Below are positions 1 through 10,654 of a stretch of 64,000 bases of DNA, piece after piece. The notes under the pieces are model-generated. The model was not told where the DNA came from and made no database searches. It saw only the letters and a list, made by a program, of their open reading frames with translations. Positions within the stretch are counted from its first letter, which is position 1; each line of letters begins with the position of its first letter. The stretch is from Taudactylus pleione (Eukaryota; Chordata; Amphibia; Anura; Myobatrachidae), in NCBI GenBank assembly GCA_031769625.1, contig JAUIMM010002007.1:62001-126000 (forward strand), written 5' to 3'. A program made the position numbers and the translations under genes.

Positions 1-2645
1 GGAAACACCCATGGTCTAAATCCCTCTACCCACCGAGGAGGAGTGTCTAAAAACATGCTCCCAATGTTAAGCTTTAAAAAAGCTGTAACAAAAAAGATCA
101 CTGGGTTTACCATGTTCAAACCCCCATCTTTCCTCGGTCTGTAGGTGATACCCCTCTTCACTATATTGATCCTGTTCTTCCACAACAAGAGGAAGAACAA
201 GGAATTCAATCTGGACCACAAAGATTGTGGCAAAAAGCACACGTAACTGACATACAAAAAAATCGGGATCAGGTAAGTTTTGCACAAGTCAACCCTTTCC
301 CTCAAAGACAATTTCCATCTTTTCCAACTCTCTACCTTCTTGGTAGCATCCTCCAGCTTGTTAACCCAATTTAGGGAGGCATAATCTCCATGATCAAATT
401 TGATACCAAGAATTTTAATCTGATCGTTGACCTGAGGGAAGCTGTCCGGAAGAGGAAAAGGCTCCCCCTCCTCCCCCATCCAGAAAACATCACACTTTTC
501 TCGGTTTACTCTGGAGCACGAAGCCTCAGAGTACTCGCAAATGAGGTGTTCTATGCCACGGGCCTCTGCCTGCGAGGACAGAACCACCGTGACATCATCT
601 GCGTAAGCCACCACCCTCAATGCAAACTCCGGACTCAGCTGCACCCCCCCTACAGTCCCACACTCTACCCTCCTAACGAAGGGATCGATTGCAAAGACAT
701 ACAGGAGGGGGCTCAGGGGACACCCCTGACGAACACCCGAGCCTACACCAAAGGTAGGGCCCACCCAACCGTTTACCAGTGGAAAGCTTTCAGCCATACG
801 ATAGATCGTCTGTAACCAATTAACCACCCTCTCTGGAAGACCATACCATCTCAGTAGAGCCCAAAGGTACTCATGATTCACTCGGTCAAAAGCTTTAGAC
901 TGATCCAATGCCAGTAAGTACTTTCCCCACTTCTCAGCCCTGCACCGCTCAATGGCCTCCCGGACACCAAGGACAGCACTAAAAGTGCTACGACCCTTCA
1001 CCGTACAGTGCTGAGAAGGAGAAAGCAACAGCTCAGAAAACTCTGAAAGCCTGTTAAACAGTACCTTTGCCAAAATCTTCCTGTCTGTATTGAGAAGGGC
1101 TATGGGGCGCCAGTTCTCAATACGAGACGAGTCCTTCCCTTTGGACAGCAAAATAAGCGCAGATAACCTCATGGAAGGAGGGAGGACTCCCTCATCCAGG
1201 CTCTCATTAAAAACTTCCACAAGGCGGGGAATCAGGAGGTCAGCAAAGGTCTTATAAAATTCAGATGTTAAACCATCTGGTCCTGGTGATTTCTTGGGAT
1301 TTAAACCCATTATCGCCTTCCTAACTTCCTCTGCGGTTATATCACTTGCCAAGGAGTCAAGAGAGGCACCCTGAGAACTCAGACCAGGGGTTCCCCTCAG
1401 AAATTCCTCCATCCTCTCCCTGATGAGTGGCTGCTCAGACAGAAGATCAGAATAGTAGGACACAATAACATCCAGAATGCCTTCCTTGTCAGTACGAAGA
1501 ACACCCTGTCCGTCCACCAGTCCTCTGACATGTTTGGCGTCGACTGACCTCCTACAGCTCTGGTAGGGATCAGGCGAGTGGTACATACCATAATCCCTTT
1601 CCAAAACCAAGGATGCCAATCGGTTATATTGGAACTCTTTCATCTGAGCCTTCACTCGGGAGATTTCCCCATCATCTCCCTCCTCAGAGATCAGGAAATC
1701 CAATTTCCTTCTCAGATTACGGTAGATATTTTGCTTTATCAAGTTTTTCCTAGCTATAAGGCCACGGAAAAATTTGCAGGTTCTCTTTTTAATCACCTCC
1801 CACCACTCAGACCTACTCCAACCAGCCTCCAGAAGTGTCTCCTGAGATTGAAAGAAGACCCTGAAGGACTGCCTAACTCTCTCTTCTTCCAGGAGTTCAG
1901 AGTTCAAACGCCACAGACCCCGCCCCTTCTGAGGGGTTTCTGAAGCATTCAAAGTTACTGAGAGCAAACCGTGATCGGAAAATTCCACCAACCTCACCCC
2001 AAGGGATGAAGTCTTGGAAGTCTCCTTAACAAAAAACCTATCTATCCTAGACCTACGACTACCACTAAAGTAGGTGAAACCCGTGAGGTCTGGGGAGTGA
2101 CGAATATGCACATCCACCAAACCAGCCTGTCTAACCATGCTAACTAAAAAATTGGAATCATAGCCCAGGGGTCTCCTTGAGCCTCCCCTGTCTTTTGGCC
2201 TAACAACGGTATTAAAATCACCACCAAAGACGACCTGCTGGGCTGTAAAAAGAAAAGGTTTTATCTCCATAAAGAGACTTTTCCTATCACCTGGTGTCTG
2301 TGGCCCATACACATTAATTAATCTCACATCTTGTCCCTTTATGTTGACATCCAAAATCATACATCTACCTGCTTGCAATTCAATAACCTTGTGCACAGTT
2401 ACCATATCAGAAAAAAGGACTGCCACCCCACCGTATGGCTCGGCCGCAAGAGACCAGTAAGAAGGACCCCTCCTCCACTCCTGCTTCGCCTTGTGGAGGA
2501 TATCCAATTTACTAATCCTAGTCTCTTGCAAAAATAAAACATCAACATCAATCGTATTGAAAAAATCAAAGGCCATCATACGAGCACATTCGGACAACAC
2601 GGAAGCCACATTAATCGTGGCACATCGTATAGGATGAGGATCCAT
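1..2645 (-). CDS. LINE ORF2 (APE endonuclease-reverse transcriptase), E1, 3'-truncated by window edge
   Basis: ORF2 polyprotein of the LINE, which nicks target DNA and reverse transcribes the element RNA at the nick. Only residues 1-881 lie in the window. The start is the ATG at 2643-2645, in a good Kozak context (A at -3, G at +4), matching the start in all copies. The visible part holds the APE endonuclease (about 5-230; N12, E41, D143/N145 of GDFN, SRID 199-202, D224/H225) and the reverse transcriptase (about 445-760; D581, GVRQGCPLSP near 637-646, YADD 681-684). The C-terminal CCHC (residues 999-1018 in other copies) falls outside. The frame is open throughout and follows E2 without indels. 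It lies 66 nt downstream of ORF1. The truncation is only the window edge. Confidence 0.93.
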   Translation of the reverse strand, partial: MDPHPIRCATINVASVLSECARMMAFDFFNTIDVDVLFLQETRISKLDILHKAKQEWRRGPSYWSLAAEPYGGVAVLFSDMVTVHKVIELQAGRCMILDVNIKGQDVRLINVYGPQTPGDRKSLFMEIKPFLFTAQQVVFGGDFNTVVRPKDRGGSRRPLGYDSNFLVSMVRQAGLVDVHIRHSPDLTGFTYFSGSRRSRIDRFFVKETSKTSSLGVRLVEFSDHGLLSVTLNASETPQKGRGLWRLNSELLEEERVRQSFRVFFQSQETLLEAGWSRSEWWEVIKKRTCKFFRGLIARKNLIKQNIYRNLRRKLDFLISEEGDDGEISRVKAQMKEFQYNRLASLVLERDYGMYHSPDPYQSCRRSVDAKHVRGLVDGQGVLRTDKEGILDVIVSYYSDLLSEQPLIRERMEEFLRGTPGLSSQGASLDSLASDITAEEVRKAIMGLNPKKSPGPDGLTSEFYKTFADLLIPRLVEVFNESLDEGVLPPSMRLSALILLSKGKDSSRIENWRPIALLNTDRKILAKVLFNRLSEFSELLLSPSQHCTVKGRSTFSAVLGVREAIERCRAEKWGKYLLALDQSKAFDRVNHEYLWALLRWYGLPERVVNWLQTIYRMAESFPLVNGWVGPTFGVGSGVRQGCPLSPLLYVFAIDPFVRRVECGTVGGVQLSPEFALRVVAYADDVTVVLSSQAEARGIEHLICEYSEASCSRVNREKCDVFWMGEEGEPFPLPDSFPQVNDQIKILGIKFDHGDYASLNWVNKLEDATKKVESWKRWKLSLRERVDLCKTYLIPIFLYVSYVCFLPQSLWSRLNSLFFLLLWKNRINIVKRGITYRPRKDGGLNMVNPVIFFVTAFLKLNIGSMFLDTPPRWVEGFRPWVF

Positions 2646-2711
2646 GTTTCTAGGTTATGGAATATTACAAGACCTTGCTTACTTTTACATACCATCACCA
2701 AAAAACAAGTC

Positions 2712-5700
2712 TTAACACTGCACACCAGCCCCCTGCGGGCCAGCCACACCACCGCCTGTGGCATCCCCACCCCCCTCCCTTCCACCCCCAGAGGGTACAC
2801 CACCCTCCTCAGGGATCCCAGGGTCAGGGGCCTTGGCCACAAACTTTATGACCTGGCAGTGTACCCCACCACCAGTGCCACTTGGCCCGACCCCCGAGCT
2901 CTGGGATGACTCCACATCAGTCTCTTTGACTACCTCCTGCTGAACCGCCACTGTCTCCTCCATTGCCACCACCTCCTCCTTTCTCCTTTCCACCACCCTT
3001 CTTTCCATCGGGGCCAGAGTTTCCTTATTTACCGCCTCTTCCCCCACCTCCGGGATTGACTCCCTTCTTTTTTTCCCGTCCCGGTGCCTCTCACTTTCTT
3101 TAAAAGACCTCTTTGTTTTTCTTTTGTTTTTTTTTGACACCAGATAACACTCTCCATCTTTCCTTATGATTTCCTCCTCATCAGAGGAGAAAACATCAAA
3201 TTTATTGGATAACACCACTTGTGTTTCTGTATCTTTCTCTTTTATCCCATTCCCTCCCCGCCTAACCTCCTGAAATGTCTCCTCCATTACCTCCTCCCTA
3301 CTTTCAACATTTACCACCTCATCCTGCTCTATACCCTCTTCTTCTACCTCATTCACCACCTCACTCACCACCACACTACTACCCACCACCTGTTCTAACA
3401 CCACATTGTGACTGGCTTTCGGACATCTGCTATAAGGGTGCCCCTCCACCCCACACAAATTGCACCTGACAGTGTGACAATCTCTAGACCAGTGACCCAC
3501 ACCCCCACACAAAGAACACTTCACCACAGTGCACTCGGAACTAACGTGACGGTGATCACCACACTTAAAACATGTCCTCGGCTGCCCCGGATAAAAACAC
3601 TGCACTCTGTCCCTACCTATATAGGCAGCCGAGGGTACATGAACAAACCCCTTCTCAGACATCCTCAACCTAATACCCACCTCCCATGCTCCACCCCACA
3701 CCCCTAAAACATAACCGGCCTTCACTGCCCCCGACTCTACATTACAAAACCGTTTTAGCCAAAATATTATGTCCTCCGGGGGCAGTGACTCATTCCTGAC
3801 AAGAATAGTGGCTTTTACCCTGTCATGCTTCGTGACTAAATTCATTACATATTTGTTAAAGGGGTCCTTGTCTCTACACGCCTGCAGCCTCCCCCAGAAA
3901 GTTTGCAGACCCTGGTACGTCAGAAAACTCACATCATACTCCAGGGTCCGCACTGGGTGGATGCAGGCGTACAGATCTGCAGGACAGAACCCCAAACTAA
4001 ACACCATTTTTAAAAACACCTCTCTTCCTGGAGCTTCTCCAGGAGCAATCCACTTAAATTGGATTAGATTACGTCTTTTTCCAGTACTCCCAGGCAAGGG
4101 TGCAGCTGGTGGTACATTAGTTGTTTTCCTCCCAGATACCACATTTGCATAAGACAGGGTACCTGGGACAGACTTAGCCTGTCTCTCCCTCCTCTGAGCC
4201 AAGTCTTTTTCAATCACTGCAGCTGCCACCCTTGCCCTCTCTGGGACTAGCAACCTGTCTCCATAAACAGTCTCCACAATGTCCCTTTGCGCATTTGAAA
4301 GGGATGACTTGTCCAGGACTGGCATCCCTTGCGCTGACACATCCACAGGGACAACACCACCGACCAGACTTAACACACCTGGCACTTCCTCAGGAACCAG
4401 TTCTTTTGGTCTACCCTCCATGCCAGCCTCCACCAATACTGCCACCTGGACTAACTCTGAGTCAGTTGCTTCGGAACACACTTCCATCATACTATTGCCA
4501 CTGACTGCCCTTGCAGGTAAAATAGCTCCGCTAGCGGGAACCAGGGGAACCGAAGCATTATGGGGACCCCCGATCCCCCCAGTCCCCTTTGCATCATCGC
4601 TTACCTCTGGGCCTGGATCCTCCTGCAGCTCTGCCACTTTCACCGCCATAGCTGATGCAGCCTCCACCTTCTCCACTTTTAAACCTTCCATATCACTCAT
4701 TGAGGTAGATTCGGACTTTATCAGTTTCTTTTTAATTTTTTTCAAGTACTCCAGCCGCTCTTTGGCATTGTCCAGGGAAACTGCTAGTTCAGCAATTTCC
4801 CCCTTAAGGAATTGTCTCTCCAAGGGAGCTGCCAGATTCCTCCTCTTTCTCTTATCTGACAGCTTGCTGCTCAGTTTTTTAAACTCTTTTTGCAGCTGGT
4901 CCATGCTTAAAGCTGCAAACAAATCATCCTCCTCAGTATCAGACTCTAGCTCCCCGTCTTCTGTCTTCTCCCCTTCTGCAGCACTCCCCGCTTCACTGCC
5001 AGTGGGGGCCACCATATCCCCCTGAGTTGCCTCACTCAGGGGTCCCTTCACTGACAGTTTGGGGAGCGCTGCTGGGCTAGGGGTCACCAAATCAGCCATC
5101 ACCTCCATATCCTCCTCTTCACTGCCAGTGAGGGTCTCCATACCCCCCCGAGTTGCCTCACTCGGGGGTCCCTCTACTGACAGTTTGGAGGCAGAGTCTG
5201 CAGCCACTATAACCACCTCCGCTGCACCGCTAGCGGGGGCCGCCATTACCCCCCGAGTTGCGTCACTCGGGGGTCCCGCCGCCAGCGGTTTGGAGACTGG
5301 CACTCTGCTGAACTCCACTGGACCCCCCGCTCTCCGAACTGAAAGTCCAGGGGGGTCCAGGACACCTCCTCCGCCCGCCGCCGGGTCCACCAGCACAGCT
5401 GCCGCCTTCCGACTCCCCGGCACGTCCGCCGCTGGTACAGGGAGTCCTCCGCTTGCCGCCGCCGTCCGCTCCATCAGCTCCGGCTGCTTCGGCTGCTTCG
5501 GCTGCTCCGTCAGACTCCCCGCACTCCGTCTCCCGGGCAGGCGCGCCAAAGGGACAGGGGGGTCCGGAGCTCCAGCCGCGCACACTTGCGGCCTCCGCGA
5601 ACCGGCGGGTGGATCCACGGCCTCGCGCTGCAGTCCTCCGGCAGGCAGGTTAGGCGGGTCAGGCGGGTCAGGCGGGACAGGAGCGACAGAACCCCTGCTT

Positions 5701-5735
5701 GATCCTCCAGCCCGGGGTCTGCCTCTCTTAGTCAT
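2712..5735 (-). CDS. LINE ORF1 gag-like RNA-binding protein, E1 (type A tract)
   Basis: Predicted nucleic-acid-binding protein of 1007 aa that would form the ribonucleoprotein with element RNA. The start is the ATG at 5733-5735 (context ACCATGA). The frame is open 24 nt further upstream, but only to a GTG, so I do not extend it. In order: a proline/alanine-rich N-terminus, three imperfect repeats around SDATRG, SEATRG and SEATQG (about 140-260), a charged coiled coil (about 277-340), a gag/RRM-like domain (about 555-705), three CX2CX4HX4C knuckles (722-735, 740-753, 758-771), an acidic tail and a KKNKRKTKR nuclear-localisation-like cluster. PPDPPDPP and PKQPKQP are short repeat expansions relative to E2. 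The middle is type A, but the C-terminal VVKE matches E3/E5, so this copy is a mosaic. Confidence 0.92.
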   Translation of the reverse strand: MTKRGRPRAGGSSRGSVAPVPPDPPDPPNLPAGGLQREAVDPPAGSRRPQVCAAGAPDPPVPLARLPGRRSAGSLTEQPKQPKQPELMERTAAASGGLPVPAADVPGSRKAAAVLVDPAAGGGGVLDPPGLSVRRAGGPVEFSRVPVSKPLAAGPPSDATRGVMAAPASGAAEVVIVAADSASKLSVEGPPSEATRGGMETLTGSEEEDMEVMADLVTPSPAALPKLSVKGPLSEATQGDMVAPTGSEAGSAAEGEKTEDGELESDTEEDDLFAALSMDQLQKEFKKLSSKLSDKRKRRNLAAPLERQFLKGEIAELAVSLDNAKERLEYLKKIKKKLIKSESTSMSDMEGLKVEKVEAASAMAVKVAELQEDPGPEVSDDAKGTGGIGGPHNASVPLVPASGAILPARAVSGNSMMEVCSEATDSELVQVAVLVEAGMEGRPKELVPEEVPGVLSLVGGVVPVDVSAQGMPVLDKSSLSNAQRDIVETVYGDRLLVPERARVAAAVIEKDLAQRRERQAKSVPGTLSYANVVSGRKTTNVPPAAPLPGSTGKRRNLIQFKWIAPGEAPGREVFLKMVFSLGFCPADLYACIHPVRTLEYDVSFLTYQGLQTFWGRLQACRDKDPFNKYVMNLVTKHDRVKATILVRNESLPPEDIIFWLKRFCNVESGAVKAGYVLGVWGGAWEVGIRLRMSEKGFVHVPSAAYIGRDRVQCFYPGQPRTCFKCGDHRHVSSECTVVKCSLCGGVGHWSRDCHTVRCNLCGVEGHPYSRCPKASHNVVLEQVVGSSVVVSEVVNEVEEEGIEQDEVVNVESREEVMEETFQEVRRGGNGIKEKDTETQVVLSNKFDVFSSDEEEIIRKDGECYLVSKKNKRKTKRSFKESERHRDGKKRRESIPEVGEEAVNKETLAPMERRVVERRKEEVVAMEETVAVQQEVVKETDVESSQSSGVGPSGTGGGVHCQVIKFVAKAPDPGIPEEGGVPSGGGREGGGDATGGGVAGPQGAGVQC

Positions 5736-5887
5736 GGTGCTGAAAGGCAGCAGCACCACAGCAAATCCTCAGCACCACAAACAGCAGGATCAGCAGCGAT
5801 ATCTTCCCCAGGAGGAATCAGCCTGCCTGGGGAAGCCCTCTCCCTGTCTCAGCAGCTCACCACCTCCTCCTAGGACACTCCTCTCCC
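5736..5887 (-). other. E1 5' UTR with conserved hairpin
   Basis: A 152-nt leader between the satellite junction and the ORF1 ATG, the same length in all five copies. It contains CAG/CAC-rich sequence and a perfect 9-bp inverted repeat, TTCCCCAGG ... CCTGGGGAA at 5804-5834, with a 13-nt loop. No TATA box is evident. Because the leader is so short, an internal promoter or read-through from the satellite would be needed for expression. That last point is inference. Confidence 0.6.
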
Positions 5888-8800
5888 AAATGGTATGCTA
5901 CAGAGACAGAAGTTGATTTTGGTGCTTAATTTTGACACAGAACCCTCCAGAAAGATATTTACCCGTATGAAAAATTCTGTAAGCTCCGGACCTTAAAAAT
6001 CGGCCAAAATTTTTTTCTTCAAAAATCCCCAAATTCTGCTGAAAACTTTCAGAAAACCTTAAAAAAGATTTGGTGCGGTGACAGAAGTTGATTTTGGTGC
6101 TTAATTTTGACATAGAACCATCCAGAAAGATATTTACCCATATGAAAAATTCTGTAAGCCCTGGACCTTAAAAATCGGCCAAAATTTTTTTTCTTCAAAA
6201 ATCCCCAAATTCTGCTGAAAACTTTCAATAAACCTTAAAAAAGATTTGCTGCGGTGACAGAAGTTGATTTTGGTGCTTAATTTTGACACAGAACCCTCCA
6301 GAAAGATATTTACCCGTATGAAAAATTCTGTAAGCTCCGGACCTTAAAAATCGGCCAAAAATTTTTTTCTTCAAAAATCCCCAAATTCTGCTGAAAACTT
6401 TCAGAAAACCTTAAAAAAGATTTGCTGCGGTGACAGAAGTTGATTTTGGTGCTTAATTTTGACATAGAACCATCCAGAAAGATATTTACCCATATGAAAA
6501 ATTCTGTAAGCCCTGGACCTTAAAAATCGGACAAAAATTTTTCTCTTCAAAAATCCCCAAATTCTGCTTAAAACTTTCAGTAAACCTTAAAAAAGATTTG
6601 CTACGGTGACAGAAGTTGATTTTGGTGCTTAATTTTGACACAGAACCCTCCAGAAAGATATTTACCCGTATGAAAAATTCTGTAAGCTCCGGACCTTAAA
6701 AATCGGCCAAAAATTTTTTTCTTCAAAAATCCCCAAATTCTGCTGAAAACTTTCAATAAACCTTAAAAAAGATTTGGTGCGGTGACAGAAGTTGATTTTG
6801 GTGCTTAATTTTGACACTGAACTCTCAAGAAAGAATTTACCCATATGAAAAATTCTGTAAGCCCTGGACCTTAAAAATCAGCCAAAAAATGTTTTCTTCA
6901 AAAATCCCCAAATTCTGCTTAAAACTTTCAGTAAACCTTAAAAAAGATTTGCTGCGTTGACAGAAGTTGATTTTGGTGCTTAATTCTGACACAGAACCCT
7001 CCAGAAAGATATTTACCCGTATGAAAAATTCTGTAAGCCCCGCCCCTTAAAAATCGGCCAAAAATTTTTTTCTTCAAAAATCCCCAAATTCTGCTTAAAA
7101 CTTTCAGTAAACCTTAAAAAAGATTTGGTGCGGTGACAGAAGTTGATTTTGGTGCTTAATTTTGACACAGAACTCTCAAGAAAGAATTTACCCGTATGAA
7201 AAATTCTGTAAGCCCCGGACCTTAAAAATCGGCCAAAAATTTTTTTCTTCAAAAATCCCCAAATTCTGCTAAAAACTTTCAGTAAACCTTAAAAAAGATT
7301 TGGTGCGGTGACAGAAGTTGATTTTGGTGCTTAATTTTGACACAGAACTCTCAAGAAAGAATTTACCCGTATGAAAAATTCTGTAAGCCCCGCCCCTTAA
7401 AAATCGGCCAAAAATTTTTTTCTTCAAAAATCCCCAAATTCTGCTTAAAACTTTCAGTAAACCTTAAAAAAGATTTGCTGCGGTGACAGAAGTTGATTTT
7501 GGTGCTTAATTCTGACACAGAACCCTCCAGAAAGATATTTACCTGTATGAAAAATTCTGTAAGCCCCGGACCTTAAAAATCGACCAAAAATTTTTTTCTT
7601 CAAAAATCCCCAAATTCTGCTTAAAACTTTCAGTAAACCTTAAAAAAGATTTGCTGCCATGACAGAAGTTGATTTTGGTGCTTAATTTTGACACAGAACC
7701 CTCCAGAAAGATATTTACCCATATGAAAAATTCTGTAAGCCCCAGACCTTAAAAATCGGCCAAAAATTTTTTTCTTCAAAAATCCCCAAATTCTGCTTAA
7801 AACTTTCAGTAAACCTTAAAAAAGATTTGCTGCCATGACAGAAGTGGATTTTGGTGCTTAATTTTGACACAGAACCCTCCAGAAAGATATTTACCCGTAT
7901 GAAAAATTCTGTAAGCCCCGAACCTTAAAAATCGGCCAAAAATTTTTTTCTTCAAAAATCCCCAAAATCTGCTTAAAACTTTCAGTAAACATTAAAAAAG
8001 ATTTGATGCGGTGACAAAAGTTGATTTTGGTGCTTTATTTTGACACAGAACCCTCCAGAAAGATATTTACCCATATGAAAAATTCTGTAAGCTCCGGACC
8101 TTTAAAATCGGCCAAAATTTTTTTCTTCAAAAATCCCCAAATTCTCATTAAAACTTTCAGTAAACCTTAAAAAAGATTTGGTGCGGTGACAGAAGTTGAT
8201 TTTGGTGCTTAATTTTGACACAGAACCCTCCAGAAAGATATTTACCCGTATGAAAAATTCTGTAAGCCCCGGACCTTAAAAATCGGCCAAAAATTTTTTT
8301 CTTCAAAAATCCCCAAATTCTGCTGAAAACTTTTAGAAAACCTTAAAAAAGATTTGCTGCGGTGACAGAAGTTGATTTTGGTGCTTAATTTTGACACAGA
8401 ACCCTCCAGAAAGATATTTACCCATATGAAAAATTCTGTGAGCTCCGGACCTTAAAAATCGGCCAAAAATTTTTTTCTTCAAAAATCCCCAAATTCTGCT
8501 TAAAACTTTCAGTAAACCTTAAAAAAGATTTGCCGCGGTGACAGAAGTTGATTTTGGTGCTTAATTTTGACACAGAACCCTCCAGAAAGATATTTACCCA
8601 TATGAAAAATTCTGTAAGCCCCAGACCTTAAAAATCGGGCAAAAATTTTTTTCTTCAAAAATCCCCAAATTCTGCTTAAAACTTTCAGTAAACATTAAAA
8701 AAGATTTGATGCGGTGACAAAAGTTGATTTTGGTGCTTTATTTTGACACAGAACCCTCCAGAAAGATATTTACCCATATGAAAAATTCTGTAAGCTCTGG

Positions 8801-9767
8801 ACCTTAAAAATTGGCCAAAATTTTTTTTCTTCAAAAATCCCCAAATTCTCCTTAAAACTTTCAGTAAACATTAAAAAAGATTTGCTGCGGTGACAGAAGT
8901 TGATTTTGGTGCTTTATTTTGACACAGAACCCTCCAGAAAGATATTTACCCGTATGAAAAATTCTGTAAGCCCCGGACCTTAAAAATCGGCCAAAATTTT
9001 TTTCTTCAAAAATCCCCAAATTCTGCTGAAAACTTTCAGAAAACCTTAAAAAAGATTTGCTGCGGTGACAGAAGTTGATTTTGGTGCTTAATTTTGACAT
9101 AGAACCATCCAGAAAGATATTTACCCATATGAAAAATTCTGTAAGCCCTGGACCTTAAAAATCGGCCAAAATTTTTTTTCTTCAAAAATCCCCAAATTCT
9201 GCTGAAAACTTTCAATAAACCTTAAAAAAGATTTGCTGCGGTGACAGAAGTTGATTTTGGTGCTTAATTTTGACACAGAACCCTCCAGAAAGATATTTAC
9301 CCGTATGAAAAATTCTGTAAGCTCCGGACCTTAAAAATCGGCCAAAAATTTTTTTCTTCATAAATCCCCAAATTCTGCTGAAAACTTTCAATAAACCTTA
9401 AAAAAGATTTGGTGCGGTGACAGAAGTTGATTTTGGTGCTTAATTTTGACACTGAACTCTCAAGAAAGAATTTACCCGTATGAAAAATTCTGTAAGCCCT
9501 GGACCTTAAAAATCAGCCAAAAAATGTTTTCTTCAACAATCCCCAAATTCTGCTTAAAACTTTCAGTAAACCTTAAAAAAGATTTGCTGCGGTGACAGAA
9601 GTTGATTTTGGTGCTTAATTTTGACACAGAACCCTCCAGAAAGATATTTACCCGTATGAAAAATTCTGTAAGCCCCGGACCTTAAAAATTGGCCAAAAAT
9701 GTTTTTCTTCAAATATCCCCAAATTCTGCTTAAAACTTTCAGTAAACTTTAAAAAAGATTTGCTGCG

Positions 9768-10470
9768 GTGACAAAAGTTGATTTTGGTGCTTAATTTTGA
9801 CACTGAACCCTCCAGAAAGATATTTACCAGTATGAAAAAATCTGTAAGCCCCGGACCTTAAAAATCGGCCAAAAATCTTTTTCTTCAAAAATCCCCAAAT
9901 TCTGCTTAAAACTTTCAGTAAACCTTAAAAAAGATTTGGTGCGGTGACAGAAGTTGATTTTGGTGCTTAATTTTGACACAGAACTCTCAAGAAAGAATTT
10001 ACCCGTATGAAAAATTCTGTAAGCCCCGGACCTTAAAAATCGGCCAAAAATTTTTTTCTTCAAAAATCCCCAAATTCTGCTTAAAACTTTCAGTAAACCT
10101 TAAAAAAGATTTGCTGCGGTGACAAAAGTTGATTTTGGTGCTTAATTTTGACACTGAACCCTCCAGAAAGATATTTACCAGTATGAAAAAATCTGTAAGC
10201 CCCGGACCTTAAAAATCGGCCAAAAATCTTTTTCTTCAAAAATCCCCAAATTCTGCTTAAAACTTTCAGTAAACCTTAAAAAAGATTTGGTGCGGTGACA
10301 GAAGTTGATTTTGGTGCTTAATTTTGACACAGAACTCTCAAGAAAGAATTTACCTGTATGAAAAATTCTGTAAGCCCCGGACCTTAAAAATCGGCCAAAA
10401 ATTTTTTTCTTCAAAAATCCCCAAATTCTGCTTAAAACTTTCAGTAAACCTTAAAAAAGATTTGCTGCGG
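9768..10470. repeat. Two-monomer higher-order repeat (351 bp, two units)
   Basis: Two successive 351-bp dimers. Each pairs a monomer carrying GACAAAAG, CACTGAACCC and ACCAGTATGAAAAAATC with a monomer carrying GGTGCGGTGACAG and ACTCTCAAGAAAGAATT. The same dimer pair recurs in A2 (from about 17957 and again from about 22893), A4 (from about 41246) and A5, so it is a genuine higher-order unit and not a chance pair of variants. Confidence 0.8.
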
Positions 10471-10630
10471 TGACAGAAGTTGATTTTGGTGCTTAATTTT
10501 GACACAGAACCCTCCAGAAAGATATTTACCTGTATGAAAAATTCTGTAAGCCCCGGACCTTAAAAATCGGCCAAAAATTTTCTTCTTCAAAAATCCCCAA
10601 ATTCTGCTGAAAACTTTCAGAAAACCTTAA

Positions 10631-10654
10631 AAAAGATTTGCTGCGGTGACAGAA
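10631..10654. repeat. Target-site duplication, left copy of E2
   Basis: 24 bp of satellite ending in GGTGACAGAA directly abut the element 3' end. The same 24 bp restart immediately after the 5' end at 17782-17805, and the two copies match perfectly. In an intact monomer this segment is followed by GTTGATTTTGG. A length of 23-24 bp is similar to the duplication known for Xenopus Tx1L (from memory). Confidence 0.88.

Larger units (their letters stand above)
1..5887 (-). mobile_element. Tx1-type LINE copy E1 (3' part outside window)
   Basis: This is the first of five copies of the same non-LTR retrotransposon, read on the minus strand. The 5' end is at 5887 and the element runs off the window at base 1 inside ORF2. 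It has a 152-nt 5' UTR (5736-5887), ORF1 and the first 881 codons of ORF2. ORF2 is colinear with E2 (constant offset 11906), with no net indel. Diagnostic ORF2 residues (T83, V558) and the ORF1 C-terminal residues VVKE group its backbone with E3/E5, but the middle of ORF1 is of the E2/E4 type. The 5' junction reads AAATGGTATGCTACAG instead of the usual satellite sequence, a variant shared only with E5. Confidence 0.93.
5888..10654. repeat. Satellite array A1, about 175.6-bp monomer, 27 units
   Basis: Tandem array of an AT-rich monomer, recognisable by GATTTGCTGCGGTGACAGAA, then GTTGATTTTGGTGCTTAATT, CAGAAAGATATTTACCC, TCTGTAAGCCCCGGACC and ATCCCCAAATTCTGC. Its 4767 bp equal 27 monomers plus the 24 bp duplicated at the element junction. 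Several monomer subtypes are interspersed: 'ACTCTCAAGAAAG', 'CATAGAACCATCC', 'GTGCTTTATTTTG', 'GCTGCCATGACAG', and 'CACTGAACCC' with 'ACCAGTATG'. Monomer order is conserved in A2 and A3, which shows that the arrays are paralogous. The short open frames of about 79 codons on the minus strand are by-products of the repeat and not genes. No host gene is seen here. Confidence 0.97.

Noticed and set aside
4279..5025. Plus-strand frame of about 250 codons opposite ORF1 (also 16185-16937 and 39474-40226)
   Set aside because: This is the antisense shadow of the coiled-coil coding region. It is lost in E3 and E5, where the type B tract replaces the sequence, while the sense frame is kept.
5888..10654. 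CRISPR-like array of regular repeats
   Set aside because: The whole 175-bp unit is repeated without unique spacers, and the context is a eukaryotic satellite.
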